Below are positions 1 through 9,216 of a DNA stretch of 64,000 nucleotides, in pieces. Position numbers and translations under genes: made by a program. This stretch comes from Exiguobacterium sp. 9-2. GTDB lineage: Bacteria; Bacillota; Bacilli; Exiguobacteriales; Exiguobacteriaceae. Every line of letters starts with the position of its first letter. Positions within the stretch are counted from its first letter, which is position 1. The DNA is taken from the NCBI RefSeq assembly GCF_036287235.1, contig NZ_CP142850.1, forward strand, positions 2,323,336-2,387,335, in the 5' to 3' direction. The notes beneath the pieces are model-generated. The model did no database searches. It was given only the letters and a program-made list of their open reading frames with translations, and was not told the origin of the DNA.

Positions 1-160
1 TCGCGAGCATCCAATCAAGGGCTCGTTTGACTTCTTGACCAAACGGTGCACCTTCTTCGATTGTTGATTCATCAAGTATACTCGGAATCCGCAGTAGTTC
101 TTTTAAATCCTCTAATAAGTCCTCGCGACGCGCGAGTACTTCTTCTTTCCAATTTACCAT
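1..160 (-). CDS. pepV: Dipeptidase PepV (M20 family), N-terminal fragment
   Basis: The window edge cuts this gene after its first 53 codons. The visible N-terminus (MVNWKEEVLARREDLLEDLK, then LLRIPSILDEST and GAPFGQEVKRALDWML) matches the start of PepV-type M20 dipeptidases, zinc enzymes that hydrolyse dipeptides in the cytoplasm. The zinc ligands lie beyond the edge and cannot be checked. An AAGGAG ribosome site at 170-175 supports the ATG at 158-160. It diverges from the DeoR-type gene, an arrangement also found for ytjP/pepV and ytzE in Bacillus. The family call rests on the N-terminus and this context. Confidence 0.8.
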   Translation of the reverse strand, partial: MVNWKEEVLARREDLLEDLKELLRIPSILDESTIEEGAPFGQEVKRALDWMLA

Positions 161-211
161 CTGATTTCGCTCCTTCATTCTAGGTTGAATTCGTTTCCTA
201 TACACCTTTCT

Positions 212-240
212 AGTATAGCGAATATTCGTTCAGATACGAA
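212..240 (-). promoter_or_regulatory. Candidate SigA promoter of pepV
   Basis: On the minus strand a perfect -10 box TATACT (212-217) lies 17 bases from a poor -35 box TTCGTA (235-240). It points toward the pepV start about 50 bases downstream. The weak -35 keeps this tentative. Confidence 0.4.
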
Positions 241-364
241 CATCCAAATTCTGTTTTCTTTTTTATTTGTTTAAATAACGAACATTAAACGATATTAAAA
301 CTCCAATTATCGACTTTACAATCTGTTTGAATATGTTTTTTATGCAAACGTTCGGTTAAATCAC

Positions 365-392
365 TTGCAATTTAACATCAAAACGTTATACT
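365..392 (+). promoter_or_regulatory. SigA-type promoter of the DeoR-like gene
   Basis: TTGCAA (365-370) and TATACT (387-392) are separated by 16 bases, upstream of the regulator gene at 480. The stretch 241-364 between the two divergent promoters is AT-rich and holds nothing else I can name. Confidence 0.6.
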
Positions 393-479
393 AAAGGCGA
401 AACAACTGGATATTGCATTGTCTTTTGTCACCCGAAGCTTTAGAACACTATTCTATCCATTGGGGGAGTGGTTATACCA

Positions 480-698
480 ATGAAAGATTCTACAGACCGT
501 ATGTTGACCCGGATTAAATCGATTTATCTCTACATCCAAGAGAACGGAGCTACTACGACAGCAGAGTTGGTTGAAGAGTTTGGCATCACTTCAAGGACCG
601 TTCAGCGGGATTTGAACGTGCTCGAATACAACAATCTCATTGTGAGCCCTCGACGCGGTACATGGACGTCGAGCAAGAAACAAAAGCAAGCGGGTTGA
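480..698 (+). CDS. DeoR-family HTH protein (YtzE-like)
   Basis: A 72-residue protein consisting almost only of a DeoR-type winged helix-turn-helix: RIKSIYLYIQENGATTTAEL, EEFGITSRTVQRDLNVLE, then a basic tail ending KKQKQAG. It has no C-terminal sugar-phosphate domain, so it matches the short YtzE type and not full-length DeoR repressors. The ATG at 480 is preferred over the GTG at 468 because the purine-rich site 462-468 would overlap that GTG but sits 11 bases before the ATG. It diverges from pepV and ends at a strong terminator. DNA binding is very likely; its target is unknown. Confidence 0.8.
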   Translation: MKDSTDRMLTRIKSIYLYIQENGATTTAELVEEFGITSRTVQRDLNVLEYNNLIVSPRRGTWTSSKKQKQAG

Positions 699-728
699 TC
701 CACTGTTTCACTATGTATATCTTTCGAT

Positions 729-753
729 GACGCGATTCTTCGCGTCTTTTTTT
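729..753 (+). terminator. Intrinsic terminator
   Basis: A GACGCG/CGCGTC stem with a 6-base loop is followed by seven T residues, just after the DeoR-like gene. Confidence 0.85.
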
Positions 754-806
754 GTTATCTTTTTTAAAACGTGGGGTATAGCTATTGGGAGAAGGAGTTG
801 AGAAGA

Positions 807-1439
807 ATGAATATTTTAATCATTGGAGCAAACGGAACGACTGGACGCAAGATGGTCGAATTGATCGCTAAACAAGGTGATCATCAAGCAATCGCGGTCG
901 TACGAGAAGAAAATCAAATCAACGATTTGATTGCACTCGGTGCATCTGAAGTCAGACTTGGGGATTTGACGAAGGATGTCAGTGGTGTCATCAGTAATGC
1001 GGACGTCGTCATCTTTGCAGCGGGTGCTGGTGGCGCATCAGACGAATTGACGCGCGCCGTCGATCAAGAAGGTGCAATTAAAGTCATCGATGCAGCAAAA
1101 GCCAACGGTATCGATCGTTTCCTGATGCTCAGTTCAGTAGGTACCGAAGAACCAAAAGGTGAATTGAAAGTATATCTCGAATCTAAAGCAACAGCAGACG
1201 CACACCTCCAGGAAAGCGGACTCAATTATACGATCGTACGTCCTGGTCCACTCAGCTACGACGACCCGGCAGGCACTGTCGAAACGAAAGAGCATTTCGA
1301 TTCATACGAAGATCGTAAGGTGTCGCGTGACGATATCGCAGCATTATTCGTTCACTTGATCGATCATCCGACACAATCTCGTGTATTCGAAGTACTCAGT
1401 GGTCCTTATCCAATCGCAGAAGCATTGCGTAATCAATAA
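807..1439 (+). CDS. NAD(P)-binding SDR-like protein (NmrA/YhfK type)
   Basis: A 210-residue atypical short-chain dehydrogenase. The N-terminal glycine-rich loop MNILIIGANGTTGRK binds NAD(P), and the segment FLMLSSVGTEEP followed by YTIVRPGPLSYDDP matches the NAD(P)H-binding (SDR_a5) group that includes YhfK and YwnB of Bacillus. The classical Tyr-x-x-x-Lys dyad is represented only by YLESK, so activity is uncertain. GAAGGAG at 791-797 fits the ATG at 807; an earlier in-frame start at 771 would add 12 residues before the nucleotide-binding strand and lacks a ribosome site. It is a single-gene unit with its own terminator. Substrate unknown. Confidence 0.8.
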   Translation: MNILIIGANGTTGRKMVELIAKQGDHQAIAVVREENQINDLIALGASEVRLGDLTKDVSGVISNADVVIFAAGAGGASDELTRAVDQEGAIKVIDAAKANGIDRFLMLSSVGTEEPKGELKVYLESKATADAHLQESGLNYTIVRPGPLSYDDPAGTVETKEHFDSYEDRKVSRDDIAALFVHLIDHPTQSRVFEVLSGPYPIAEALRNQ

Positions 1440-1457
1440 TCGAAACCCATAACAAAA

Positions 1458-1496
1458 GGCGATGGAATGTACGCTCATTCCACCGCCTTTTCGTTT
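1458..1496. terminator. Bidirectional intrinsic terminator
   Basis: A 12-base-pair stem (1458-1469 with 1476-1487, one mismatch) is flanked by T-rich sequence on the right and A-rich sequence on the left. It can serve both the SDR gene and the convergent pseudouridine synthase gene. Confidence 0.8.
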
Positions 1497-1499
1497 TGC

Positions 1500-2219
1500 T
1501 TATTCAGGTTGCCACTCAAACAAAGACAGTTCCGCTGGCGTCAGTTCACGATAATCTCCGAGCGCAAGTGCCGGATCGAGTTCCAAGCGGCCAATCGAGC
1601 GCCGTTTCAAGAACGTGACCTCTTTCCCGAGCGCAAGCATCATCCGTTTGACTTGATGGAACTTCCCTTCCGTGATCGTCAACTCAAGCGTTGAATCTGT
1701 TTCTGTCGTCGATAAGATGACAAGTTTTCCCGGCTTTGCTCGGTAGCCGTCTTCTAACGTGACGCCTGCCGCAACCGCTTCGATGTCTTCTTGCGTCAAC
1801 ACTCCTGTCACTTCTGCGTAATACGTTTTTTCGACGTGTTTCTTTGGAGACATTAAAGCGTGATTAAACGACCCATCATTCGTCAACAGCAATAGACCCT
1901 CTGTATCTTTATCGAGTCGTCCGACCGGGAACGGTTTGAAATACGTCACGTCTTCAAACAACAGATCAATGACGGTCTCATCTCGTTTATCTTCTGTTGC
2001 ACTAATGACACCCGGTGGTTTATTCATCATCAAGTAGATGTATTTTTGATACGTAACCGGTTCCCCATACATCAGAACCTGTTGCGTCTCGACATCGACA
2101 TGTTGTTTCGGATCACGCACGATCTCTCCATCGACTTGAATCGCCCCTGCCTTCAGCAGCAGCTTCACTTCTTTTCGGGAGCCTGCTCCCATGTTGGATA
2201 ACAATTTATCTAGACGCAT
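1500..2219 (-). CDS. Pseudouridine synthase, RsuA family
   Basis: A 239-residue RNA pseudouridine synthase. An N-terminal S4 domain (MRLDKLLSNMGAGSRKEVKL) is followed by the catalytic domain with the family motif GRLDKDTEGLLLLTNDG, whose aspartate is the nucleophile. Length and layout fit RsuA-type enzymes that modify 16S rRNA near position 516; the exact target is inferred. The start overlaps the end of the flippase gene by 14 bases, and a GAGGACG site precedes the ATG, so translation is probably coupled. In Bacillus the same pair is ytzG and ytgP. Confidence 0.9.
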   Translation of the reverse strand: MRLDKLLSNMGAGSRKEVKLLLKAGAIQVDGEIVRDPKQHVDVETQQVLMYGEPVTYQKYIYLMMNKPPGVISATEDKRDETVIDLLFEDVTYFKPFPVGRLDKDTEGLLLLTNDGSFNHALMSPKKHVEKTYYAEVTGVLTQEDIEAVAAGVTLEDGYRAKPGKLVILSTTETDSTLELTITEGKFHQVKRMMLALGKEVTFLKRRSIGRLELDPALALGDYRELTPAELSLFEWQPE

Positions 2220-3870
2220 GACCTCGTCCTCGTTTCAATGAAATTTTACGTCCTAATACGACTTCTGCTAAGCCACTCCAAATCGAGAGTCCTGCAAAAA
2301 TCACGATTCCGACTGCTGCCCCTACGATCAGAATCAATAGAGACGCCCATGTCGTCTCTGGCAAGATGGATACCATTCCCCACTTGACGAGCGCGACACC
2401 CGCTCCCATCATGGCACTGATGATCAAGATCAACGACGTCCGGCGTAAGACCGTACTGAATGGGAACTTCACCGTTTGTGTGATCCGGAAGAACATCAAA
2501 CCGGTCGCAACGAGATAGCCGATGATCGTCGCATATCCAGCACCTGTTCCATCACCCGTCAAATGAATCAACGGTGCATTCAAAAGATACTTCGCAAGTA
2601 ATCCAGCAAGTGTTGCGATGATCGTAAAGTACTGACGGTTAATCCCTTGAAGGACCGCTGCCGTGACTGAATAAAGGGCAAGGAACAAGGCACTTGGTGC
2701 ATAACTCAACAGATAGACCCATGCTGCTTGATCTTTCGGAAAGAGCACATGGAACGTTTCTTCACTGAGGAGAATCATTCCAACAACTGCCGGAATCGTC
2801 ACGAAGAAGACGAGTTGATAAATCTGCGAAATTTGAGCCCGTACTTTTCGCATATCTCCTTGCGTGAAGGAAGCTGTCAATAGTGGCGTCGCAGACAACG
2901 ATAAGCCTGTTGCGACCGAGACCGGAATCAAGACGATCTTATGACTATCCGCAATCAGATAGGCCGTCGCATTTCCGGCAGCTTCGAGCGTATAGCCAAT
3001 ACTTTGTAACGCGGCATTCATCGTGTTCTGATCGATGACTTGGTAAAGCGGCGTCGAAAGACCGACCATGACGATTGGAATCGCGTACGTCAATAATTCC
3101 TTATACAAATCCGTTAACGGGCGATCCGGCGAACGGACGATTTGTGTAGCGCGTAGTTCTTGTAAACCACTGGATCGTTTGCGGAAGTAATAGATGAGAA
3201 CCGCGACACTACCGATTGCACCAATGAATGCGCTGAACGTTGCAATCGTCGCTGCAAAGGCTACACCTGAATCAAATAAATAGATGGCGACGCTGACTCC
3301 TACGAGTAAGAAGATGATGCGGACGATTTGTTCTAGAATTTGCGAAATCGCAGTTGGACCCATCGATTGATACCCTTGGAAATATCCACGCGTCATACTC
3401 ATCGGTGGAATCAAGAGTAACGCAAAACTAACCCCTCGAATCGTCATCGTGACGGCATCGACGTACGAGGCTGAATCGACGTCACCGCCTGGAATCGCCC
3501 GGTGTGCTAAATACGGTGCAAGGAAGAATAAGGCGAGAAAAGAGACAACCCCGGTCAAGGACATGATTTTTAGACCAGACCGATACAAACGTTCACTCGT
3601 ATCATATTCTCCTAACGCATTGTATTTGGCGACGAATTTCGAGACGGCAACAGGAATCCCCGCTGTCGCAAGACCAATCATGATCGCATAGTAGTTGTAG
3701 GCATAGGTATAGAACATGATACCTGTCGCACCGACCATGAACTGAAACGGAAAGAGATAAATCAAACCCAGTGCGCGGGAAATCAGTGACGCACCGGACA
3801 GGAGCATCGTTCCACGAACGAATCCTGCATTGCCGGAAGAAGTAGACTGCTTATTACTGACTGTGGACAT
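2206..3870 (-). CDS. MVF/MATE-type lipid or polysaccharide flippase (YtgP-like)
   Basis: A 554-residue integral membrane protein with about 14 hydrophobic segments and the pattern of the SpoVB/MurJ/Wzx superfamily (GFVRGTMLLSGASLISRALG near the start, GYFQGYQSMGPTAISQILEQ in the middle). Such proteins flip undecaprenol-linked cell-wall or polysaccharide intermediates across the membrane; YtgP and MurJ-like relatives have been linked to lipid II. The ATG at 3870 follows AGGGATG at good spacing, while the GTG at 3885 does not. It is translationally coupled to the pseudouridine synthase gene downstream. The substrate cannot be read from the sequence. Confidence 0.85.
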   Translation of the reverse strand: MSTVSNKQSTSSGNAGFVRGTMLLSGASLISRALGLIYLFPFQFMVGATGIMFYTYAYNYYAIMIGLATAGIPVAVSKFVAKYNALGEYDTSERLYRSGLKIMSLTGVVSFLALFFLAPYLAHRAIPGGDVDSASYVDAVTMTIRGVSFALLLIPPMSMTRGYFQGYQSMGPTAISQILEQIVRIIFLLVGVSVAIYLFDSGVAFAATIATFSAFIGAIGSVAVLIYYFRKRSSGLQELRATQIVRSPDRPLTDLYKELLTYAIPIVMVGLSTPLYQVIDQNTMNAALQSIGYTLEAAGNATAYLIADSHKIVLIPVSVATGLSLSATPLLTASFTQGDMRKVRAQISQIYQLVFFVTIPAVVGMILLSEETFHVLFPKDQAAWVYLLSYAPSALFLALYSVTAAVLQGINRQYFTIIATLAGLLAKYLLNAPLIHLTGDGTGAGYATIIGYLVATGLMFFRITQTVKFPFSTVLRRTSLILIISAMMGAGVALVKWGMVSILPETTWASLLILIVGAAVGIVIFAGLSIWSGLAEVVLGRKISLKRGRGHASR

Positions 3871-4061
3871 GGTAACATCCCTCACGCTTTCTAATTTTTA
3901 AATCGACACTCTAATCGTGACTGTCTCATTATACAAGTTCTCTCGTACACAATTGCAAATCATTATACCGCTGTCTATCTTGAATTGAAAGAGACGGTTT
4001 GTTTACAGTCGCAACTTCTGCTAAAGTGAAACAAGCAGAATTCTATGAATGAGGTGACCTT

Positions 4062-5333
4062 ATGTACGATGTAATCGTAATCGGAGGCGGACCGAGCGGT
4101 TTGATGGCGACGCTCGCCTCTTTACAAGCCGGAGCCCGGACGCTCCTGCTCGATAAAGGAAATAAATTAGGACGAAAGCTCGCAATCTCTGGCGGCGGAC
4201 GGTGTAACGTCACGAACCGAAAGCCACTCGATGAGCTCGTCCAGTCGATTCCAGGAAACGGACGTTTCCTTTATAGCGCCTTTTCTCAATTTAATAATGA
4301 ATCGATCATCGATTTGTTCGAAGGATTTGGTGTCGCACTCAAAGAAGAGGATAACGGTCGGATGTTCCCGGTCTCGGATAAGGCGGCAGACGTCGTTCGT
4401 GTATTGATCGATCAAATCCGTGCACATGGCGCCGAGATTCAAACAGACGCGCAAGTCGCTACGCTCGACTTCCATCCAGATGGTTCTTTTGCAGCTGTCA
4501 TCTTAGAAAACGGCATGCGTCTTGAAGCAAAAAGTTGTATCGTAGCGGTCGGCGGACAATCTGTTCCGCACACGGGTTCGACGGGTGACGGCTATCCGTG
4601 GGCTGAAAAAGCTGGTCATACGATCACGGAACTTTTCCCAACGGAAGTCCCGATTTTGTTAGGTGATACGTTCATTCATGAAAAAACATTACAAGGACTG
4701 TCGTTGCGTGACGTTGCCTTAACGGTTCACGGTAAAAAGGACAAAGCAATCAAGACACATACGGGTGATCTACTGTTCACACACTTCGGTTTAAGTGGTC
4801 CGATCGCTTTACGGTGTAGCCAATATACGATCAAAGAGCGCAAACGATCGAAAGAGACGATCGTTCATCTATCGATCGATCTCTTCCCGGATGAGTCACT
4901 TGGTGCATTAACAGAACGCTTCCAGGCAGCACTTGCGGCAAATCCGAAGAAATCGGTTCGGAATGCCCTTCGTGGTTTTGTACCAGAACGATTGCTTGAA
5001 CTCCTGTTCGCTCGAATCGGCTTTGGCGATGAAGTTTGTACACAAGTAAAGAAACAGGACTGGACGGACTTCCTGCAACAATTGAAACGATTCCCACTCA
5101 AAGCAACAGGAACGCTCGATTTCGATAAGGCCTTCGTCACGGGTGGCGGTGTCTCGATTAAAGAGATTGATCCCAAAACGATGATGTCGAAAAAGGCGGA
5201 GCGATTATTCTTCGCTGGCGAAATTCTTGATATCCATGGCTATACAGGTGGATACAATATCACAGCTGCGTTCGTGACGGGTCATTGTGCCGGTAGTCAC
5301 GCTGCAGAGATGGCACGTGACACTGTCTCTTAA
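4062..5333 (+). CDS. FAD-dependent oxidoreductase, BaiN/HI0933 family
   Basis: A 423-residue flavoprotein. The N-terminus YDVIVIGGGPSGLMATLASL is an FAD-binding Rossmann motif, followed by the family signature SGGGRCNVTN. The C-terminal segment FFAGEILDIHGYTGGYNIT closes the FAD site. This family includes BaiN, YhiN and YtfP; the reactions are mostly unknown, so no substrate is proposed. GAGGTGA lies upstream of the ATG. It is a single-gene unit divergent from the flippase operon, ending at a strong hairpin shared with the next gene. Confidence 0.85.
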   Translation: MYDVIVIGGGPSGLMATLASLQAGARTLLLDKGNKLGRKLAISGGGRCNVTNRKPLDELVQSIPGNGRFLYSAFSQFNNESIIDLFEGFGVALKEEDNGRMFPVSDKAADVVRVLIDQIRAHGAEIQTDAQVATLDFHPDGSFAAVILENGMRLEAKSCIVAVGGQSVPHTGSTGDGYPWAEKAGHTITELFPTEVPILLGDTFIHEKTLQGLSLRDVALTVHGKKDKAIKTHTGDLLFTHFGLSGPIALRCSQYTIKERKRSKETIVHLSIDLFPDESLGALTERFQAALAANPKKSVRNALRGFVPERLLELLFARIGFGDEVCTQVKKQDWTDFLQQLKRFPLKATGTLDFDKAFVTGGGVSIKEIDPKTMMSKKAERLFFAGEILDIHGYTGGYNITAAFVTGHCAGSHAAEMARDTVS

Positions 5334-5336
5334 TAC

Positions 5337-5387
5337 AAAAAAGACCCGATTTGTCTCTGTTAATCAGAGAAATCGGGTCTTTTTTCT
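5337..5387. terminator. Bidirectional intrinsic terminator
   Basis: A long stem (AAGACCCGATTT paired with AAATCGGGTCTT, plus an inner TCTCTG/CAGAGA pair) has A- and T-tracts on the two sides, between convergent genes. Confidence 0.9.
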
Positions 5388-5390
5388 ACA

Positions 5391-6368
5391 TCAGTCAATC
5401 GGTGTGAACGATCGACTTGAGAATTTATCCGTGACGACTAAGGCGAACAATTCATTATCTTGTACAAAGATTCCTTTTGATCCATACACTTTCGGACTCG
5501 CTGTCTCCCCCGTAATCGTTTTCTCTTTCTGATCAATCGAATAAAGATAAAGTGCTTCTGAGTCTAACGTATAGATCCGACCTTGCCGTTCTGCAAGACC
5601 AATCGGACGGAATCTGGATTCAAATGCTTTTTTCGCATCACTTCGCATTCCGCTCGCCGCTTCGATTTTCTCTCGTTTGATGATCGACAAGTACGGTGGT
5701 TTTTGCTTTTTCTTTAAGGCACGCTTCTTCTTTTCCGAAGCATCTGGATCAATCTTGATTTTGTCCTCTTTCATTGCAAAGTAAGTCAATTCAACACGAC
5801 CAATCGAGCGAATTTGATTGATTGTATAGAATTCTTTTTTCTTCGCATCATATCCAAGACCATGGAAACTGTCTCGAATCGTCGTCCCTTGTACTTTTTC
5901 GCGTTTTTCTTCACTCCAGACGCCATCTTTTCGTTTAATCGTGACTAGAATTTGATTCGACGTCAATAAAGCGACTGTCTCTCCGTCAACGAGTGTCATC
6001 CCGTCAAGACCAGACAATAAGAGTTTCCCTTCTTCCAACTGAAACGTCGCATTGATGCGTTCTCCAGTTCCACTGATTTCAAAGAAACGGTAGTCCTCTG
6101 TTACGACGAGGTACGAACCTATGGAATCATCATATAACATCTGTTGAACATTTTTAATTAACGGTTCTTCTGGATTCGGAATGGCTGAAGGCGTTTTCGG
6201 TGGCACCTGTTTGACAGCTGCCTGATGCTTCGATTGCGTCTCGATTTTCGCGAACGTTTCCTGAATACGTGACAACGTCTCTGGCTTCGAGAAGACGAGC
6301 AGTATACAAAGAATCAACCCCGAAACGACAGCAAAAATCGTTGTATAGACTATATAAGATCGTTTCAT
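5391..6368 (-). CDS. Unknown protein with N-terminal membrane anchor
   Basis: A 325-residue protein not recognised. One hydrophobic segment at about residues 6-27 (YIVYTTIFAVVSGLILCILL) has no clear cleavage site, so the rest is probably anchored outside the membrane. A low-complexity Lys/Pro/Gln linker follows, then about 240 residues of alternating short beta-like segments (YLVVTEDYRFFEISGTGE, VETVALLTSNQILV type strings), interrupted by a very basic stretch EKKKRALKKKQKPP. The pattern suggests a beta-propeller-like fold, which is only an impression. It forms a single-gene unit between two terminators, convergent with the flavoprotein gene. Confidence 0.6.
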   Translation of the reverse strand: MKRSYIVYTTIFAVVSGLILCILLVFSKPETLSRIQETFAKIETQSKHQAAVKQVPPKTPSAIPNPEEPLIKNVQQMLYDDSIGSYLVVTEDYRFFEISGTGERINATFQLEEGKLLLSGLDGMTLVDGETVALLTSNQILVTIKRKDGVWSEEKREKVQGTTIRDSFHGLGYDAKKKEFYTINQIRSIGRVELTYFAMKEDKIKIDPDASEKKKRALKKKQKPPYLSIIKREKIEAASGMRSDAKKAFESRFRPIGLAERQGRIYTLDSEALYLYSIDQKEKTITGETASPKVYGSKGIFVQDNELFALVVTDKFSSRSFTPID

Positions 6369-6453
6369 TGATGATAATCGCCTTTCTTTCTCGGTTTCTG
6401 ATTCAGTGTAGCAGAAGGACGTTCAAAAAAAAAGCGGACTTGCGACGGAAATG

Positions 6454-6494
6454 AAGAAACCCCTTCCATTCGCATCAAGTGAATGAAAGGGGTT
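6454..6494 (-). terminator. Terminator of leuS
   Basis: An inverted repeat of about 15 bases (AACCCCTTTCATTC type stem) is followed on the minus strand by a short T-rich run, directly after the leuS stop. Confidence 0.65.
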
Positions 6495-6499
6495 ATGGC

Positions 6500-8905
6500 T
6501 TAGTTCGCCACGATATTGATCAATTTTTTCGGTACGACGATGACTTTCCGAACCGTCTTGTCGCCAATCCATTCTTGTGTCTTTTCATCAGCAAAGGCAA
6601 GTGCTTCGATTTCTTCTTTTGTCGCATCGATGTTGATTTCGATTTTCGAGCGAACTTTACCGTTCACTTGAATGACGAATTCCATCGTATCGCTGACAAG
6701 TTTTGATTCATCGAATGTTGGCCATGCCGCATACGTCAATGTCTCTTCAAAGCCAAGTTGTTCCCACAGTTCTTCACCAAGGTGCGGTGCGACCGGTGTT
6801 AACAATTGAATGAATCCACGAAGGAAGTGACGCGGGAGAACCGGCTGTTTATTCGCTTCGTTGACGAAGACCATGAGTTGCGAAATCCCGGTGTTGAACT
6901 GAATGTTCGCGAAGTCTTCCGTGACCTTCTTGACGGTCTGGTGGTATGTCCGTTCGAAGTCAGCATCGACTTCCGTGACGTCTTGAATGTCTGCTGTCCG
7001 TTCGAACAAGCGCCAAACGCGATCGAGGAAACGACGCGCTCCGTCAAGACCGTTCTCAGACCAGGCAACCGATGCATCGAGTGGTCCCATGAACATTTCG
7101 TATAAACGTAACGTATCAGCACCATGCGACTTGACGATTTCATCCGGGTTGATGACGTTACCGCGAGATTTTGACATTTTCTCGTTGTTCTCTCCAAGGA
7201 TCATTCCTTGGTTGTATAACTTCTGGAATGGTTCTTTTGTTGGTACGACGCCTGCATCATACAAGACTTTATGCCAGAACCGTGCATACAACAAATGGAG
7301 AACAGCATGCTCTGCCCCACCGATATAAATATCGACTGGAAGCCAGTATTTTAATTTTTCTGGATCCGCAATCGCTTCTTCATTGTGTGGATCGATGAAA
7401 CGAAGGTAGTACCAGCAGCTTCCGCCCCATTGTGGCATCGTATTCGTCTCGCGACGGCCTTTCATTCCTGTTTCAGGATCTGTGTAATCCAACCAGTCTT
7501 CAGCAAGCGCAAGTGGTGATTCGCCCGTACCAGACGGTTTGATTTCTGGAATGATTGGAAGTTCAAGCGGTAATTCCTCTTGATTGAGTGTTTTCATTGA
7601 ACCATCTTCCATATGAACGACTGGAATCGGCTCGCCCCAATACCGTTGACGACTGAACAACCAGTCTCGGAGTCGATACGTGATTTTTTTACGACCGACT
7701 TGGTTCGTTTCGAGTTCAGCGATCATCGTCTCGATTGCTTCTTGTTTCCCAAGTCCATCAAGCATATGCGAGTTGACGTGTTCGCCCTCTCCTGTGTAGG
7801 CTGCTTCGTCGACATTTCCACCCGCGACGACTTCAACGATCGGTAAGTCGAATTGTTTCGCGAATTCGTGGTCGCGCTCATCGTGTCCTGGAACAGCCAT
7901 GATCGCACCTGTTCCGTAAGAAGCAAGGACGTAATCAGCGATCCAGATTGGAAGACGATCGCCTGAGATCGGATTGACCGCAAAAGCACCCGTGAAGACA
8001 CCTGTTTTTTCCTTCGCTAAATCCGTTCGCTCGAGATCTGACTTCGTTTGGACTTGCGAAATGTACGCATCGACGGCTTCCTTGTGATCCGCTGTCGTGA
8101 TGTCAGTTACGAATGGATGCTCCGGTGCAAGTACTAGATACGTCGCACCGAAGATCGTGTCCGGACGTGTCGTAAAGACCGTGACTTGTTTTTTATGTCC
8201 ATCAATCGTGAAATCAATCTCAGCACCCTCAGATTTCCCGATCCAGTTGCGTTGCATCTCTTTGACAGAATCCGGCCAATCGAGATCATCCAGATCTTCA
8301 AGAAGGCGATCCGCATATTCCGTGATTTTCAAGACCCATTGACGCATCGGAACACGCACAACCGGATGATTTCCGCGTTCGGATAATCCGTCGATGACCT
8401 CTTCATTCGCAAGGACAGTTCCAAGTGCCGGGCACCAGTTGACTGCGACTTCGTCTACGAAGGCAAGTCCTTTTTCATACAACTTCGTAAAGATCCACTG
8501 CGTCCATTTGTAGTATTTTGGATCCGTTGTGTTGATTTCACGATCCCAGTCATACGAGAATCCAAGTTCTTTAAGCTGACGCTTGAACGTCTCGATGTTT
8601 TTCGCTGTGAATTCGCGTGGATCGTTTCCTGTATCGAGCGCGTATTGTTCTGCTGGTAATCCGAACGCATCCCATCCCATTGGGTGAAGGACATTGTATC
8701 CTTGCATCCGCTTCATCCGTGCGAGGATATCCGTTGCTGTGTAACCTTCCGGATGACCAACATGGAGTCCAGCACCTGACGGATACGGGAACATATCAAG
8801 GGCATAGAACCCTTCTTTTTCTGGATCTTCTGTCGTGACGAAGGCGTTGTCTTGATCCCAACGCGCCTGCCATTTCGGTTCAATTTCGCGATGATTGTAC
8901 GGCAT
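6500..8905 (-). CDS. leuS: Leucyl-tRNA synthetase
   Basis: An 801-residue class Ia aminoacyl-tRNA synthetase that charges tRNA-Leu. The HIGH box is HVGH at residues 48-51 within [16 protein letters not shown]. The editing domain follows in the middle, and the KMSKS loop is present as KMSKSRGNV. The C-terminal [12 protein letters not shown]-type anticodon and tail region is intact (here [12 protein letters not shown]). Length matches Bacillus LeuS (about 804). An AGGAGG site precedes the ATG. Expression is controlled by the T-box leader upstream, which reads uncharged tRNA-Leu. Confidence 0.98.
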   Translation of the reverse strand: MPYNHREIEPKWQARWDQDNAFVTTEDPEKEGFYALDMFPYPSGAGLHVGHPEGYTATDILARMKRMQGYNVLHPMGWDAFGLPAEQYALDTGNDPREFTAKNIETFKRQLKELGFSYDWDREINTTDPKYYKWTQWIFTKLYEKGLAFVDEVAVNWCPALGTVLANEEVIDGLSERGNHPVVRVPMRQWVLKITEYADRLLEDLDDLDWPDSVKEMQRNWIGKSEGAEIDFTIDGHKKQVTVFTTRPDTIFGATYLVLAPEHPFVTDITTADHKEAVDAYISQVQTKSDLERTDLAKEKTGVFTGAFAVNPISGDRLPIWIADYVLASYGTGAIMAVPGHDERDHEFAKQFDLPIVEVVAGGNVDEAAYTGEGEHVNSHMLDGLGKQEAIETMIAELETNQVGRKKITYRLRDWLFSRQRYWGEPIPVVHMEDGSMKTLNQEELPLELPIIPEIKPSGTGESPLALAEDWLDYTDPETGMKGRRETNTMPQWGGSCWYYLRFIDPHNEEAIADPEKLKYWLPVDIYIGGAEHAVLHLLYARFWHKVLYDAGVVPTKEPFQKLYNQGMILGENNEKMSKSRGNVINPDEIVKSHGADTLRLYEMFMGPLDASVAWSENGLDGARRFLDRVWRLFERTADIQDVTEVDADFERTYHQTVKKVTEDFANIQFNTGISQLMVFVNEANKQPVLPRHFLRGFIQLLTPVAPHLGEELWEQLGFEETLTYAAWPTFDESKLVSDTMEFVIQVNGKVRSKIEINIDATKEEIEALAFADEKTQEWIGDKTVRKVIVVPKKLINIVAN

Positions 8906-8925
8906 GTCTTTTCCTCCTCTAATCT

Positions 8926-9186
8926 AAAAAAACCGGTCTTCCGCCCCTAAGAAAAGGGACGAAAGACCGGTTTGGCTTCCGCGGTACCACCCACGTTGTC
9001 TGTCTATGACAGACCGCTTGATTCACGGATAACGGTGTGAAAGACCGGATTCGCTACTACGACTTCACGAATCGTGCTCCCTGACGAGTTCACGGTTGTT
9101 ACCGACTGGTTCGCACCTTCCACCAGCTCTCTTGACGGCACCTTTCCCCTACTACTTCAGTTCCATGCATTTGACTATCTTTTTCT
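8926..9186 (-). promoter_or_regulatory. T-box leader (tRNA-Leu sensing) of leuS
   Basis: On the minus strand the leader shows the T-box order: Stem I with the AGAGAGCTGGTGG element and the GGTGCGAACC loop near 9110-9140, then the T-box core GGGTGGTACCGCG (8980-8992 region), then a long terminator hairpin (8926-8973, AAACCGGTCTT stem with seven T). The specifier is probably CTC (Leu) in the string GTGAACTCG. Binding of uncharged tRNA-Leu favours the antiterminator and leuS expression. The class and target are firm from motif and position; the exact specifier register is inferred. Confidence 0.92.
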
Positions 9187-9216
9187 AGTGTAATCTGTTT
9201 CTTCCTCAAGCGTCAA
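9187..9216 (-). promoter_or_regulatory. SigA promoter of the leuS T-box unit
   Basis: TTGACG (9211-9216) and TACACT (9187-9192) are 18 bases apart on the minus strand. The -35 box contains the TGA stop of the upstream phosphatase gene, so the two units are packed without a gap. Confidence 0.65.
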
